Assembly (NCBI GenBank): GCA_051877855.1
Contig: JBJEJH010000056.1
Coordinates: forward strand, 7,537-71,536
Origin: MGBC120314 sp051877855
GTDB taxonomy: Bacteria; Bacillota; Clostridia; Lachnospirales; Lachnospiraceae
Direction of reading: 5' to 3'
Length of the DNA stretch: 64,000 nucleotides
Both the position numbers and the translations under genes were made by a program. The notes under the pieces were generated by a model, which did not search any database, had not been told where the DNA came from, and saw nothing but the letters and a program-made list of their open reading frames with translations. Of the stretch, positions 47,907-56,446 are shown in pieces. Each line of letters opens with the position of its first letter. The first letter of the stretch is position 1.

Positions 47907-49014
47907 TTTAAGAAATTACAATTTTTTATTGGTTTTAGTCCTGCTGGTTCTTTCGGGATTCGGTGCATTGATGATCAACAGCGCCAGTGATATGAATGAC
48001 TGTATCAAACAGATTGCAGGTGCATGTGCAGGATTTGTAATTATGGTGGTTGTATCATTAATCGACTATAACTTTATCTTAAAATTCTACTGGCTGATCT
48101 ATATTATCAATGCGGGACTTTTGGCATTGTGTAGGATTGCCCCTTTCGGTACGGACCTTAATACCAATGCATACCGTTGGATCGAATTTGGTCCAATCAG
48201 TATTCAGCCGGCAGAATTTGCGAAAATTTTGTTGATTTTATTTCTGGCAAAATTTCTGACAGTACATCGTGAACGAATCAGTCAGTACCGTTTTCTTGGT
48301 GTATTGACCATTGTTCTGGTCGCACCTTTATATCTTATCTACAAGCAGCCGGACTTGTCCACGACTTTGCTGATCGTTCTGGTTATGGTTACAATGATTT
48401 ATTGCTCCGGATTAAAATACAAGAATATATTTGTTATACTGCTTTGTGTTATTCCGATTGTGGTTACCGGTTTGCTGTATATTCAATCCCCGGATCAGGT
48501 TCTGTTACGTAAATACCAGGTTAATCGTATTATGTCCTTCATTGAACCGGAGAATCCGGAATATAACGAATTAAAGTATCAGCAGGATAATGCTGTTAAA
48601 GCCATCGGTTCCGGCCAGCTTTACGGAAAAGGTTATAATAACACCGATTCTAATTCGGTTAAAAATGGTGGATTTATCGCCGAGGCAGAGAGTGATTTTA
48701 TCTTTGCCGTTGTAGGAGAGGAATTAGGTTTTATTGGCGCATGTTTTTTGATATTACTCTTGGCATTTTTAGTAATTGAGTGTATAATAATATCAATATA
48801 TGCAAAGGATTTTCAAGGTCGATTAATCTGTTGCGGATACGCAGCTTTGATTGCATTTTCGACATTTATTAACATCGGGGTTGTAACCGAGATCTTGCCG
48901 AATACGGGACTTCCGTTACCTTTTATGAGTAAGGGTCTTAGTTCTCTGATTGCTTTGTTTGGCGGAGCAGGAGTAGTGCTCAATGTCGGTCTGCAAAAGC
49001 GTAATAAATTATAG
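47890..49014 (+). CDS. rodA: Peptidoglycan polymerase RodA (SEDS family)
   Basis: A 374-residue membrane protein with about ten helices. SEDS hallmarks are GALMINSAS, QPAEFAKILLILFLAKFL, YKQPDLSTTLLIVLVM with the catalytic Asp, EAESDFIFAVVGEELGFIG and NTGLPLPFMSKGLSSLIALFG. RodA polymerises glycan strands with PBP2 during elongation, and both genes are in this cluster. It is assigned to RodA and not FtsW by this context. Confidence 0.93.
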   Translation: MLKKYNLRNYNFLLVLVLLVLSGFGALMINSASDMNDCIKQIAGACAGFVIMVVVSLIDYNFILKFYWLIYIINAGLLALCRIAPFGTDLNTNAYRWIEFGPISIQPAEFAKILLILFLAKFLTVHRERISQYRFLGVLTIVLVAPLYLIYKQPDLSTTLLIVLVMVTMIYCSGLKYKNIFVILLCVIPIVVTGLLYIQSPDQVLLRKYQVNRIMSFIEPENPEYNELKYQQDNAVKAIGSGQLYGKGYNNTDSNSVKNGGFIAEAESDFIFAVVGEELGFIGACFLILLLAFLVIECIIISIYAKDFQGRLICCGYAALIAFSTFINIGVVTEILPNTGLPLPFMSKGLSSLIALFGGAGVVLNVGLQKRNKL

Positions 49015-49077
49015 AAGTCTGTGGGATTAGTGTACTTGAGATTATCGTATATAAATATAATTTAAGCGGAGGTATTT

Positions 49078-49473
49078 ATGAATATAGGTTTGATTGCACA
49101 TGATGCGAAGAAAAAGTTAATGCAAAATTTCTGTGTGGCCTATCGAGGTACTCTCTGCAAGAATCAGTTATTTGCTACAGGAACCACCGGACGCATGATT
49201 GAGGAGGCAACGAATCTTTCCGTGCATAAGTTTTTAGAGGGACATCTTGGTGGTGAACAGCAGCTTTGTTCACAGATTGAAAGTAATCAGATTGATTTGG
49301 TTATTTTTCTGCGGGATCCTTTAGCACCGAAGTCCCATGAGCCGTCTATAGCCAATATCTATAATTTATGTGATATGTACAATATTCCTCTGGCGACCAA
49401 TCTTGCTTCTGCAGAACTTTTGATCAAGTCTTTGGAGCGGGGCGATTTGGAGTGGCGCGAGATTTATAAGTAA
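49078..49473 (+). CDS. mgsA: Methylglyoxal synthase
   Basis: A 131-residue MgsA: IGLIAHDAKKKLM, ATGTTGRMIEEAT, the catalytic FLRDPLAPKSHEPSI and CDMYNIPLATN. It converts dihydroxyacetone phosphate to methylglyoxal and phosphate, a bypass of lower glycolysis. It ends the shape/division run and is followed by a strong terminator. AAGCGGAGG precedes the start. Confidence 0.96.
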   Translation: MNIGLIAHDAKKKLMQNFCVAYRGTLCKNQLFATGTTGRMIEEATNLSVHKFLEGHLGGEQQLCSQIESNQIDLVIFLRDPLAPKSHEPSIANIYNLCDMYNIPLATNLASAELLIKSLERGDLEWREIYK

Positions 49474-49512
49474 ATGTTTTAAATCATGATCATTTGCCCG
49501 AATAATGTTAAA

Positions 49513-49548
49513 GACCGGTTGGAGGGTTGCTCCAATCGGTCCTTTTTT
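49513..49548 (+). terminator. Rho-independent terminator after mgsA
   Basis: GACCGGTTGGAG (49513-49524) pairs with CTCCAATCGGTC (49530-49541) through twelve base pairs with one G-U, a five-base loop, then CTTTTTT. The mirror side has a few A residues, so it may also serve the convergent DUF378 gene. Confidence 0.92.
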
Positions 49549-49591
49549 AGATTATGGTTTTTTTAGATGTTGATGTCCTTAATTTATATTA

Positions 49592-49810
49592 CTAAACGGA
49601 CTCATTTCCCATATCTACAATTCTACCATAGGCGCTAACGAGGTATAAACCGCAAAGACCCACAATTGCATAAACGATTCTGGATAACCAGGTCATATTT
49701 CCAAAAAGGAAACTTACCAGGTCAAATCGGAAGAAACCTATTAATCCCCAATTAATGGCGCCAATGATTACAATCGTTAGAGCAGTATAATCAAAACCTT
49801 TTGAACTCAT
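49592..49810 (-). CDS. DUF378 small membrane protein
   Basis: A 72-residue protein with two hydrophobic segments (TALTIVIIGAINWGLIGFF and LSRIVYAIVGLCGLYLVSAYG). IGAINWGLIG is the DUF378 signature. The function is unknown. An AGGAGG on the minus strand lies about eight bases before the ATG. It is the only complete minus-strand gene in the window, standing between the mgsA terminator and the divergent HlyD-like gene. Confidence 0.93.
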   Translation of the reverse strand: MSSKGFDYTALTIVIIGAINWGLIGFFRFDLVSFLFGNMTWLSRIVYAIVGLCGLYLVSAYGRIVDMGNESV

Positions 49811-49881
49811 CGTTTTTTCCTCCTAAAAAATTTATTCAATGTTATTTTCTCAAAAAAATATAAATATATACATGATTTTTC

Positions 49882-49910
49882 TTGTATATGTTAAATTAAA
49901 ATGATAAAAT
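49882..49910 (+). promoter_or_regulatory. Predicted promoter of the HlyD-like/yggS/sepF unit
   Basis: TTGTAT (49882-49887), a 17-base spacer and TAAAAT (49905-49910) give a start near 49917. This supports translation from the ATG at 49944 with GAGGGA and not from an earlier codon at 49914. Confidence 0.5.
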
Positions 49911-49943
49911 AAAATGATATTTTATGATCAGAAGAGGGATATT

Positions 49944-51386
49944 ATGTCAAATAAAAAGAGAAGACCACGTTCCGGAAAATATTCAGAGAACATGAATCGT
50001 CGTGGCAATTCAAAGAAAAATCGAAATGATCTGACATCGCGGATCATTGTCATTTCCTTTTTATTTATTTTAATTTATATTAGTGCTTTTTTTATAAAAT
50101 ATATGACTAAGGAAAAGGTGGACATCCATGAGGTTGAAATGGGAGCCATCAGTTCCAATACAACCTTTACCGGTATAGCCTTGCGTCAGGAGGAAATTGT
50201 ATCCTCGGAGTATGCCGGTAATGTGAATTATTTTGTACGAGAAGGACAGCGTGTTGCCAATGGTTCTATTGTTTATACAGTGGATGAAACCGGGCGTGTT
50301 GCATCAATGATTGAATCCATGAATTCCGGAGACAACGCTATGTCTGAATATAATCAGTCCATTGTACGTAATGCATTATCGAATTATAAAACGGCTGCTT
50401 CTGATAACCGATTTTATGAGCTCTATGAACTGAAGGATCGTCTGGATATGGTTGTAAGCGATTCCGTCAATGAAAATATTATCAATAATCTGGATGATAT
50501 TATTCATGACACTGCAAGTGAGAGTCTGTTTCGCTATGCCCGATCAGATAAGACCGGCATTGTTGTATATTATACCGATGGCTATGAGGGATTAAGTGTT
50601 GATCAATTAACATCAGAACATTTCAACAAGGACGCTTACACAAAGACAAATCTTCGTGCGGAGAACATTATCGTTGCAAACAATCCGGTGTATAAGATTA
50701 TTACCGATGAAAACTGGAAAATTGTTATTCCCTTGACGAACGAACAGATTCAGAACCAGGGACTGGGAAATAAGACCAATGTACAGATTCGCTTCATCAA
50801 GGAAGATATCACAACGAACGCGAATTTTAGCATTGTGCCAACCGCCGGAGGCACCTATGGCGTTCTTTCACTGAATAAATTTATGATAAAATATGCTTCC
50901 GAACGGTTTGTTGATGTAGAGATTATAACTTCTTCTGCATCCGGACTTAAGATTCCGGTTTCCTCCATCGTTACAAAGGAATTTTTTACGATTCCGGTGG
51001 AATATGCAACCTATGGCAAGAATAATTCAACCATCCAGTTCCGTCGGGAGTATCAGGATAGTAACGGTTCTATTGTCAATGGACTTTTGGATGCGGATAT
51101 TTATGCTGAAGTTGATGGAATGTATTATGTCGATAAAAGTGAATTCTCCTATGGAGAATCCATCATAAAAGATGATTCCAATGAGCGTTATACACTCCAA
51201 ACGGTAGGTGAATTAAAGGGTGTGTATACGGTCAACAAGGGATATGCCGTGTTCCGTCGAATTGAAGTGGTGGAACAAAATGATGAATATGCTATTGTGA
51301 AGACGGGATTATCCTATGGTCTGTCGGCTTATGACCATATTGTATTAGATGGTACAAAGGTCAAGGAACATCAGATCATTTATTAA
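49944..51386 (+). CDS. HlyD-like membrane-fusion protein
   Basis: A 480-residue protein: a basic N-terminus (KKRRPRSGKYSENMNRRG), one membrane helix near residues 34-55 (IIVISFLFILIYISAFFI) and an extracytoplasmic part that begins like an HlyD/biotinyl-lipoyl domain (GIALRQEEIVSSEYAGNVNYFVREGQRVANGSIVYTVD). A beta-barrel-like C-terminal part follows. No transporter gene is adjacent. In Clostridia such proteins stand before yggS and sepF, which suggests a link with the envelope or division, but the role is unknown. Confidence 0.82.
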   Translation: MSNKKRRPRSGKYSENMNRRGNSKKNRNDLTSRIIVISFLFILIYISAFFIKYMTKEKVDIHEVEMGAISSNTTFTGIALRQEEIVSSEYAGNVNYFVREGQRVANGSIVYTVDETGRVASMIESMNSGDNAMSEYNQSIVRNALSNYKTAASDNRFYELYELKDRLDMVVSDSVNENIINNLDDIIHDTASESLFRYARSDKTGIVVYYTDGYEGLSVDQLTSEHFNKDAYTKTNLRAENIIVANNPVYKIITDENWKIVIPLTNEQIQNQGLGNKTNVQIRFIKEDITTNANFSIVPTAGGTYGVLSLNKFMIKYASERFVDVEIITSSASGLKIPVSSIVTKEFFTIPVEYATYGKNNSTIQFRREYQDSNGSIVNGLLDADIYAEVDGMYYVDKSEFSYGESIIKDDSNERYTLQTVGELKGVYTVNKGYAVFRRIEVVEQNDEYAIVKTGLSYGLSAYDHIVLDGTKVKEHQIIY

Positions 51387-51405
51387 GAGACAAGGATGTG
51401 TAAAA

Positions 51406-52098
51406 ATGATTGCTGATAATTTAAAATGCGTACAAGAGAGAATATGTGCAGCCTGTCAGAGAGTTGGGCGTGATCCAAAGGAAGTTACATTGATTGCCGT
51501 GAGCAAAACAAAGCCGGTGGAAATGCTTCAGGAGGCCTATGATGCAGGAAGCCGTCACTTTGGTGAAAATAAAGTACAGGAACTTAGCGGTAAAATCGAA
51601 CAGATGCCCGAGGATATTCACTGGCATATGATTGGACATCTTCAGACAAATAAAATCAAGTATATTATTGGTAAAACCACGTTAATTCATTCGGTGGATT
51701 CCTTACATCTGGCAGAGGCCATCAGCAAAGAATCGGTAAAGAAAAATGTTATTACAGATGTTCTTATCGAGGTGAATGTAGGAGAGGAAGATACCAAGTT
51801 TGGCACAACGGTGGAAGAAACCATAGAACTTGTGGAAAACATTTCTAAATTGCCGGGGATTTGTGTAAAAGGTTTGATGACAATAGCCCCTTTTGTTGAA
51901 AATGCTGAAGAAAATCGGCAAATTTTTCAAAAATTGAGAAAATTAAGTATTGACATTGAATTAAAAGATATTGATAATGTTAGTATGAATATTTTGTCTA
52001 TGGGTATGACCAATGATTACGAAGTAGCTGTTGAGGAGGGTGCTACTCTCGTTCGGGTTGGTACAGGAATATTCGGCGAAAGAAATTATATGAAGTAG
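51406..52098 (+). CDS. Pyridoxal phosphate homeostasis protein (YggS/PLPBP)
   Basis: A 230-residue PLP-binding protein: LIAVSKTKPVEMLQEAYDAG with the PLP Lys, HFGENKVQEL, WHMIGHLQTNK and SMGMTNDYEVAVEEGATLVRVGTGIFGER. The family buffers vitamin B6 and affects amino-acid pools; it is not an enzyme with a proven reaction. The ATG at 51406 has AAGGA nine bases upstream. The position before sepF is conserved in Gram-positive bacteria. Confidence 0.95.
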   Translation: MIADNLKCVQERICAACQRVGRDPKEVTLIAVSKTKPVEMLQEAYDAGSRHFGENKVQELSGKIEQMPEDIHWHMIGHLQTNKIKYIIGKTTLIHSVDSLHLAEAISKESVKKNVITDVLIEVNVGEEDTKFGTTVEETIELVENISKLPGICVKGLMTIAPFVENAEENRQIFQKLRKLSIDIELKDIDNVSMNILSMGMTNDYEVAVEEGATLVRVGTGIFGERNYMK

Positions 52099-52164
52099 CT
52101 TATAGACCATGGTTCAATAAGTAAGTGTTGGAAAGAAAATAATATAGAACAGGAGAAATGCGAG

Positions 52165-52743
52165 ATGGCAAATTTTTTATATAAGTTGTTGGGAATGTTC
52201 AGTCTTACAGATGAATATGATGACGAAGATGAAGATGATGATGGATATGATGGATATGATGACGATGATGAGGATGAAGCTCCGAAGTTTCGTTTGAAGA
52301 AATCAAGAGAGAAGTCCAGAAGCTATGACGACGATGACGATGATGTTCCGGCAGCAAAACCGGAGAAAAAGTCAAATAATATTTTGCAGTATAACAAGAA
52401 AACGAATAAGAACAATGGCATGGCGGTATGTGTGATTAAACCTACATCTTTTGAAGATGGCAGGGAGATTTCCGATACATTGTTGAGCGGTAAAGCAGTG
52501 GTGCTTAATCTTGAAAATGTTGACGGTGATGTTGCACAGCGTATCATTGATTTTACCGTTGGTGCATGTTATTCCATTGGCGGGAACCTTCAGAAGGCTG
52601 CTACATACATTTTTGTTGTAACACCTTCCTCTGTCGATATTGCGGGTGATTTTAATGAACAAATCTCCAATGCAGTAATGCAGTCTTCAAGTTCATCCAG
52701 TATGTCAAGCGGAATGGTAAATCAGAATCGATATCGTTTCTAA
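52165..52743 (+). CDS. sepF: Cell division protein SepF with Asp-rich linkers
   Basis: A 192-residue protein: an N-terminal amphipathic membrane anchor (MANFLYKLLGMF), then two strongly acidic Asp/Tyr tracts (about residues 14-36 and 52-59), a Lys-rich linker and the SepF core (CVIKPTSFEDGREISDTLLSGKAVVLNLE...RIIDFTVGACYSIGG). The C-terminus is Ser-rich. SepF bundles FtsZ and tethers it to the membrane. The first acidic tract is coded by a GAT/GAA-rich triplet run that may slip. GGAGAAATGCGAG precedes the start. Confidence 0.94.
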   Translation: MANFLYKLLGMFSLTDEYDDEDEDDDGYDGYDDDDEDEAPKFRLKKSREKSRSYDDDDDDVPAAKPEKKSNNILQYNKKTNKNNGMAVCVIKPTSFEDGREISDTLLSGKAVVLNLENVDGDVAQRIIDFTVGACYSIGGNLQKAATYIFVVTPSSVDIAGDFNEQISNAVMQSSSSSSMSSGMVNQNRYRF

Positions 52744-52768
52744 TATGAATATAAGGTTATAGTTATTT

Positions 52769-52797
52769 TAGCCACCTGAATGGGTGGCTATTATTTT
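52769..52797 (+). terminator. Short hairpin terminator after sepF
   Basis: TAGCCACC (52769-52776) pairs with GGTGGCTA (52783-52790), loop TGAATG, followed by TTATTTT. The stem is short and the U run is broken, so read-through to aroB is likely. Confidence 0.6.
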
Positions 52798-52813
52798 GAG
52801 AGGAGTCAATGAA

Positions 52814-53902
52814 ATGCCAAGAACTATTACAGTGAATTATAATGAGAAGCCATGTTATGATATTGTGATTGAGAAAAATTTTGAAAGACTTACGGACAGT
52901 TTTGCAAAGCTCAATATCACCGGTAAGAAAATCTGTATCGTGACGGATAGTAATGTAGGTCCTTTATATGCCGATGAGGTTCAGCAGGCGTTGGAAAAGA
53001 CCGGAAATTCTGTTTTTGTTTATACCTTTGCGGCAGGAGAAGAAAATAAGACTCTTAATACCGTTGAAGATGTCTATGAATTTTTAATTCAGAATCATTT
53101 TGATCGTACCGACCTTTTGGCAGCACTGGGTGGTGGTGTCGTTGGTGATCTGACAGGATATACCGCTGCAACCTATCTTCGTGGCATTTCCTTTATCCAG
53201 ATTCCGACCTCCCTTCTTTCTCAGGTAGACTCCAGTATCGGAGGGAAGACCGGTGTGGACTTCAGAGCCTATAAGAATATGGTAGGAGCCTTCCATATGC
53301 CAAAGCTGGTTTATATGAATATTGGGACATTAAAGAGTCTGTCCATGCGTTTATTTAATTCCGGCTTTGGAGAAATTATCAAGCATGGTTTAATCCGTGA
53401 TGAGCATTATTATCAATGGCTTAACGAGAATGCAGATGCTATCAAGGCTATGGACGAGGATGCGTTGGAAGAAATGGTTGCGGTAAGCTGCAACATTAAA
53501 CGTGAGGTTGTAGAAAAGGATCCAACCGAAAAGGGTGAACGGGCACTCCTAAACTTTGGTCATACACTGGGCCATGCCGTGGAAAAATTGATGAATTTTA
53601 AATTATATCACGGAGAATGTGTTGTGCTCGGAATGATTGCAGCTATGGAAATATCCCGTAAAAGAGGGTTTATAAGTGAAAAGGAATGTGAAGAAGCCAT
53701 AGCTATGTTTCGTACCTATGAATTCCCGGAAAAGGTTCATGGAATTACTCCAGAGGAAATTGTGATGATTTCAAAAAATGATAAGAAGATGATTTCCGGA
53801 AAAATTAAGTTTGTCCTTCTTGAAAAAATCGGCAGCGCATTCATCGACACAACCGTAACGGATGATGAAATGATGGATGCATTGAGAAAAATCATTGAGT
53901 AA
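52814..53902 (+). CDS. aroB: 3-dehydroquinate synthase
   Basis: A 362-residue AroB: VTDSNVGPLYADEV, FDRTDLLAALGGGVVGDLTGYTAATYLRG, IPTSLLSQVDSSIGGKTGVDF, NSGFGEIIKHGL and the metal-binding NFGHTLGHAVEKL. It closes the ring in the second step of the shikimate pathway using NAD+ and a divalent metal. The ATG at 52814 has AGGAG eight bases upstream; an earlier in-frame start at 52784 would fall in the sepF hairpin. Confidence 0.96.
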   Translation: MPRTITVNYNEKPCYDIVIEKNFERLTDSFAKLNITGKKICIVTDSNVGPLYADEVQQALEKTGNSVFVYTFAAGEENKTLNTVEDVYEFLIQNHFDRTDLLAALGGGVVGDLTGYTAATYLRGISFIQIPTSLLSQVDSSIGGKTGVDFRAYKNMVGAFHMPKLVYMNIGTLKSLSMRLFNSGFGEIIKHGLIRDEHYYQWLNENADAIKAMDEDALEEMVAVSCNIKREVVEKDPTEKGERALLNFGHTLGHAVEKLMNFKLYHGECVVLGMIAAMEISRKRGFISEKECEEAIAMFRTYEFPEKVHGITPEEIVMISKNDKKMISGKIKFVLLEKIGSAFIDTTVTDDEMMDALRKIIE

Positions 53903-53946
53903 TTCATTTGTTTATGTGGTATTAAGTTGTTGGAGGGTATAATAAA

Positions 53947-54474
53947 ATGAAGGATCAAGGTATGATTTTAAAAAAAAGTATCCTTGGATTAATTAGTATA
54001 TTGTTACTTACTCTGTTTGACCAGTGGACGAAGATTCTTGCGGTTTCAAAGTTGTCCGATGGTTCTGTGACTCTGATTCCCGGTGTTTTTGAGTTCCTTT
54101 ATATTAAGAACCATGGAGCAGCATGGGGAATCTTAAGCGGACAGAGAATTCTTTTTGTGATGATCACCGTTATTGTGATGGTAGTGATTGGTTTTTGTTA
54201 TCTCAGAACCCCGAATCATAAGAAATATATGGCTCTTAACATCTGTGAAATTATGCTTTTTTCAGGGGCTCTCGGTAATATGATTGATCGTATTATGCTT
54301 GGTTATGTAAGGGATTTCTTGTATTTTTCTCTTATTGATTTCCCGGTATTTAATGTAGCAGATTGCTATGTTGTTATTTCAGCAATCTTGTTATGTGTTC
54401 TTGTTATTTTTGTTTACAAAGATGAAGATTTTTATTTTTTATCTTTAGGAAAGAAAAAAGAGGATAAAGAATAG
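53947..54474 (+). CDS. lspA: Lipoprotein signal peptidase II
   Basis: A 175-residue protein with four membrane helices. LTLFDQWTKILAV, FLYIKNHGAAWGIL, the catalytic Asp pair in LGNMIDRIMLGYVRDF and FNVADCYVVISA are all conserved. It cleaves prolipoproteins at the lipobox, such as the YerB-like protein of this window. GGAGGG lies about nine bases before the start. It is followed five bases later by rluD, the usual arrangement. Confidence 0.96.
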   Translation: MKDQGMILKKSILGLISILLLTLFDQWTKILAVSKLSDGSVTLIPGVFEFLYIKNHGAAWGILSGQRILFVMITVIVMVVIGFCYLRTPNHKKYMALNICEIMLFSGALGNMIDRIMLGYVRDFLYFSLIDFPVFNVADCYVVISAILLCVLVIFVYKDEDFYFLSLGKKKEDKE

Positions 54475-54479
54475 CTGCC

Positions 54480-55385
54480 ATGGAAAAGATTGTTTTATCC
54501 TCAGAGACGGATGAGGAAATTCGAATTGATAAATATCTTACAACCGAATTATCGGATTTTTCCAGAAGTTATATCCAGAAACTAATCCGTGATGAGATGG
54601 TTTTAGTCAACGAAAAAAAGGTAAAAGCCAATTATAAAGTGCTGCCAAAGGATCAAATTAAGGTAATGATTCCCGATCCGGAGGTTTTATCCATCTTACC
54701 GGAAAATATTCCCCTGGATATTGTCTATGAGGACGAGGATATTGTTATTGTAAATAAACCGAAGGGGATGGTGGTGCATCCTGCGGCAGGACATTATAGC
54801 GGTACTCTGGTTAATGCACTGCTGTATCACTGCAAGGATCATTTGTCCGGTATTAACGGCATTATGCGTCCGGGCATCGTACATCGCATTGATATGGATA
54901 CCACGGGGATTCTTGTTGTGTGTAAGAATGATAAAGCCCACAACAGTCTGGCATCACAGCTTGCGGTTCACAGTATTACACGAAAGTACGAGGCAATCTG
55001 TCACAATCGTTTTAATATGGAGAGTGGCACGGTTGACGCACCGATAGGAAGAAATCCATTGGATCGGAAGAAAATGGCTATTGTACCCAATGGACGTCCG
55101 GCAGTGACCCACTATAAGGTACTGGAAAATCTTCAGGGATACGCTCATATTGAATGCCGGTTAGAGACCGGAAGAACGCATCAGATTCGTGTTCATATGG
55201 CCTCGATTAAGCATCCTTTATTGGGTGATGAGGTGTATTGTAATGCACGGAATACTTATCATTTGCAGGGTCAGACCCTGCATGCGAAAGTACTTGGCTT
55301 TGTACACCCGTCTACAGGACAGTATGTGGAGTTTTCGGCTCCTTTGCCGGAATATTTTGAAGATTTATTAAAGAAACTAAGGTGA
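54480..55385 (+). CDS. rluD: RluD-like 23S rRNA pseudouridine synthase
   Basis: A 301-residue protein: an S4 domain (RIDKYLTTELSDFSRSYIQKLI...VLVNEKKV), then the catalytic core VVHPAAGHYSGTLVNAL and HRIDMDTTGILVVCKND with the active Asp, and LETGRTHQIRVHMASIKHPLLGD. Its place next to lspA is that of the RluD-type enzyme YlyB in Bacillus. It is a paralogue of the synthase at 11284, from which it differs strongly. Confidence 0.93.
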   Translation: MEKIVLSSETDEEIRIDKYLTTELSDFSRSYIQKLIRDEMVLVNEKKVKANYKVLPKDQIKVMIPDPEVLSILPENIPLDIVYEDEDIVIVNKPKGMVVHPAAGHYSGTLVNALLYHCKDHLSGINGIMRPGIVHRIDMDTTGILVVCKNDKAHNSLASQLAVHSITRKYEAICHNRFNMESGTVDAPIGRNPLDRKKMAIVPNGRPAVTHYKVLENLQGYAHIECRLETGRTHQIRVHMASIKHPLLGDEVYCNARNTYHLQGQTLHAKVLGFVHPSTGQYVEFSAPLPEYFEDLLKKLR

Positions 55386-55407
55386 ATTTAACGAAACGGT
55401 GGTTTTG

Positions 55408-55716
55408 ATGAAGTTTGAATATTCAGATCGACTGAAAGAATATATCGCAAATAATAAAAAGAAAAATATTGTTATCGAGGTGGTGGTCTGCAACAATTCT
55501 GAAATTGAAATTGCAGAACTGCATGTATACCTGATTGATGACAAAAGAGCACGCTATTTTAAAGAAAAACAAGGGTATGGATTTGTGACCACGCAGGTGG
55601 GAGAAGTACTGATTCCGAAGTTTAAATTGACTTATGATGAGGTTGTTTCTTTTGATTTAAAAAAGGTGCTTTTTTTTCATATGCTTACATATAAAGGCGT
55701 TGTACTGGAGAAATAA
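55408..55716 (+). CDS. Hypothetical protein, possibly a degenerate HesB-like fold
   Basis: A 102-residue soluble protein that I do not firmly recognise. It starts FEYSDRLKEYI and ends SFDLKKVLFFHMLTYKGVVLE; the second pattern recalls the end of HesB/IscA-like proteins of the CC/Se type in Clostridia. The cluster-binding cysteines are absent (only one Cys, in VVVCNNSE), so it would not carry an Fe-S cluster by the usual ligands. It starts 22 bases after the rluD gene. The ATG at 55408 is preferred over a GTG at 55399. Confidence 0.65.
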   Translation: MKFEYSDRLKEYIANNKKKNIVIEVVVCNNSEIEIAELHVYLIDDKRARYFKEKQGYGFVTTQVGEVLIPKFKLTYDEVVSFDLKKVLFFHMLTYKGVVLEK

Positions 55717-55767
55717 AAATATACTTCAATTTATTTAATAATAATTTAATAATTTGTTAAAAAAGTA

Positions 55768-55796
55768 TTGTTTTTTAGGTACTAATAAGGTATATT
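55768..55796 (+). promoter_or_regulatory. Predicted promoter of the 55916-cstA unit
   Basis: TTGTTT (55768-55773), a 17-base spacer and TATATT (55791-55796) lie in a 200-base, very AT-rich gap. The predicted start near 55803 gives a leader of about 110 bases; no riboswitch or strong hairpin was recognised in it. Confidence 0.5.
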
Positions 55797-55915
55797 ATTA
55801 GGTGTATTTTTGATATTTAAATAGTATTTTTATCATACTTTTAAGATATTATTCTGCATCAATAAGACCTTTATAATTCATTCAAAGATCTTATGTTTTG
55901 CATAGTGAGGAAGTT

Positions 55916-56446
55916 ATGAGTTACACACGCATGGAAGCTATTGAGCGAATGCTGGATAGCTATGAAGCTTATTATAATGTGTTAAAGAATGAGGAGGAAC
56001 CAAAGGAACTGGCAGCGCGATGCGAGTTCTATCAACAGACCGAGGGTTCCATGCTGGTAAAGAATGATGTTTCCTGGCAGTATACTTCAGAGGAATTCTT
56101 ATATCTTTATAATATTGAGCATTTGACGCTTGATAAGGCAAAGGAAATCATTTCTTTTGTTCATGATGACGGATATAAGAGGATGCATATTGGCCCAAGA
56201 CACATGTATTCCTATATTACACCGGTTATTATATGTGACAGTGCTGATTCGGAAGCTCTTCGTGAGCTTAAAAGGTGTAAGATTTCAAAAAGTTTTCGAT
56301 TCTCTCTCCACGGATGGATGGAAGTCCACACTGCGGTGCTAGAGGTTAATAATGATACAATAACCACGAACAGAAGCGGTAAGTCCGTAGAGAAAGTTTT
56401 GAAAAGCGTACTATATAATACAAAAAGGAGAAGATTTTTAAAATGA
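55916..56446 (+). CDS. Hypothetical protein coupled to cstA
   Basis: A 176-residue soluble protein I do not recognise. It is rich in Glu, Tyr and Met in the first half (MEAIERMLDSYEAYYNVLKNEEE) and has HIGPRHMYSYITPVIICDSAD and FSLHGWMEVHTAVLEV in the second, with a basic C-terminus (NTKRRRFLK). The ATG at 55916 follows GAGG by five bases. It overlaps cstA by four bases (ATGA), so it could be a regulator or accessory protein for CstA. No membrane segment is seen. Confidence 0.75.
   Translation: MSYTRMEAIERMLDSYEAYYNVLKNEEEPKELAARCEFYQQTEGSMLVKNDVSWQYTSEEFLYLYNIEHLTLDKAKEIISFVHDDGYKRMHIGPRHMYSYITPVIICDSADSEALRELKRCKISKSFRFSLHGWMEVHTAVLEVNNDTITTNRSGKSVEKVLKSVLYNTKRRRFLK

Noticed and set aside
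54480..55385. Possibility that the two RluA-type genes (11284 and 54480) are a recent duplication
   Set aside because: Their sequences share only the family motifs; they are old paralogues.
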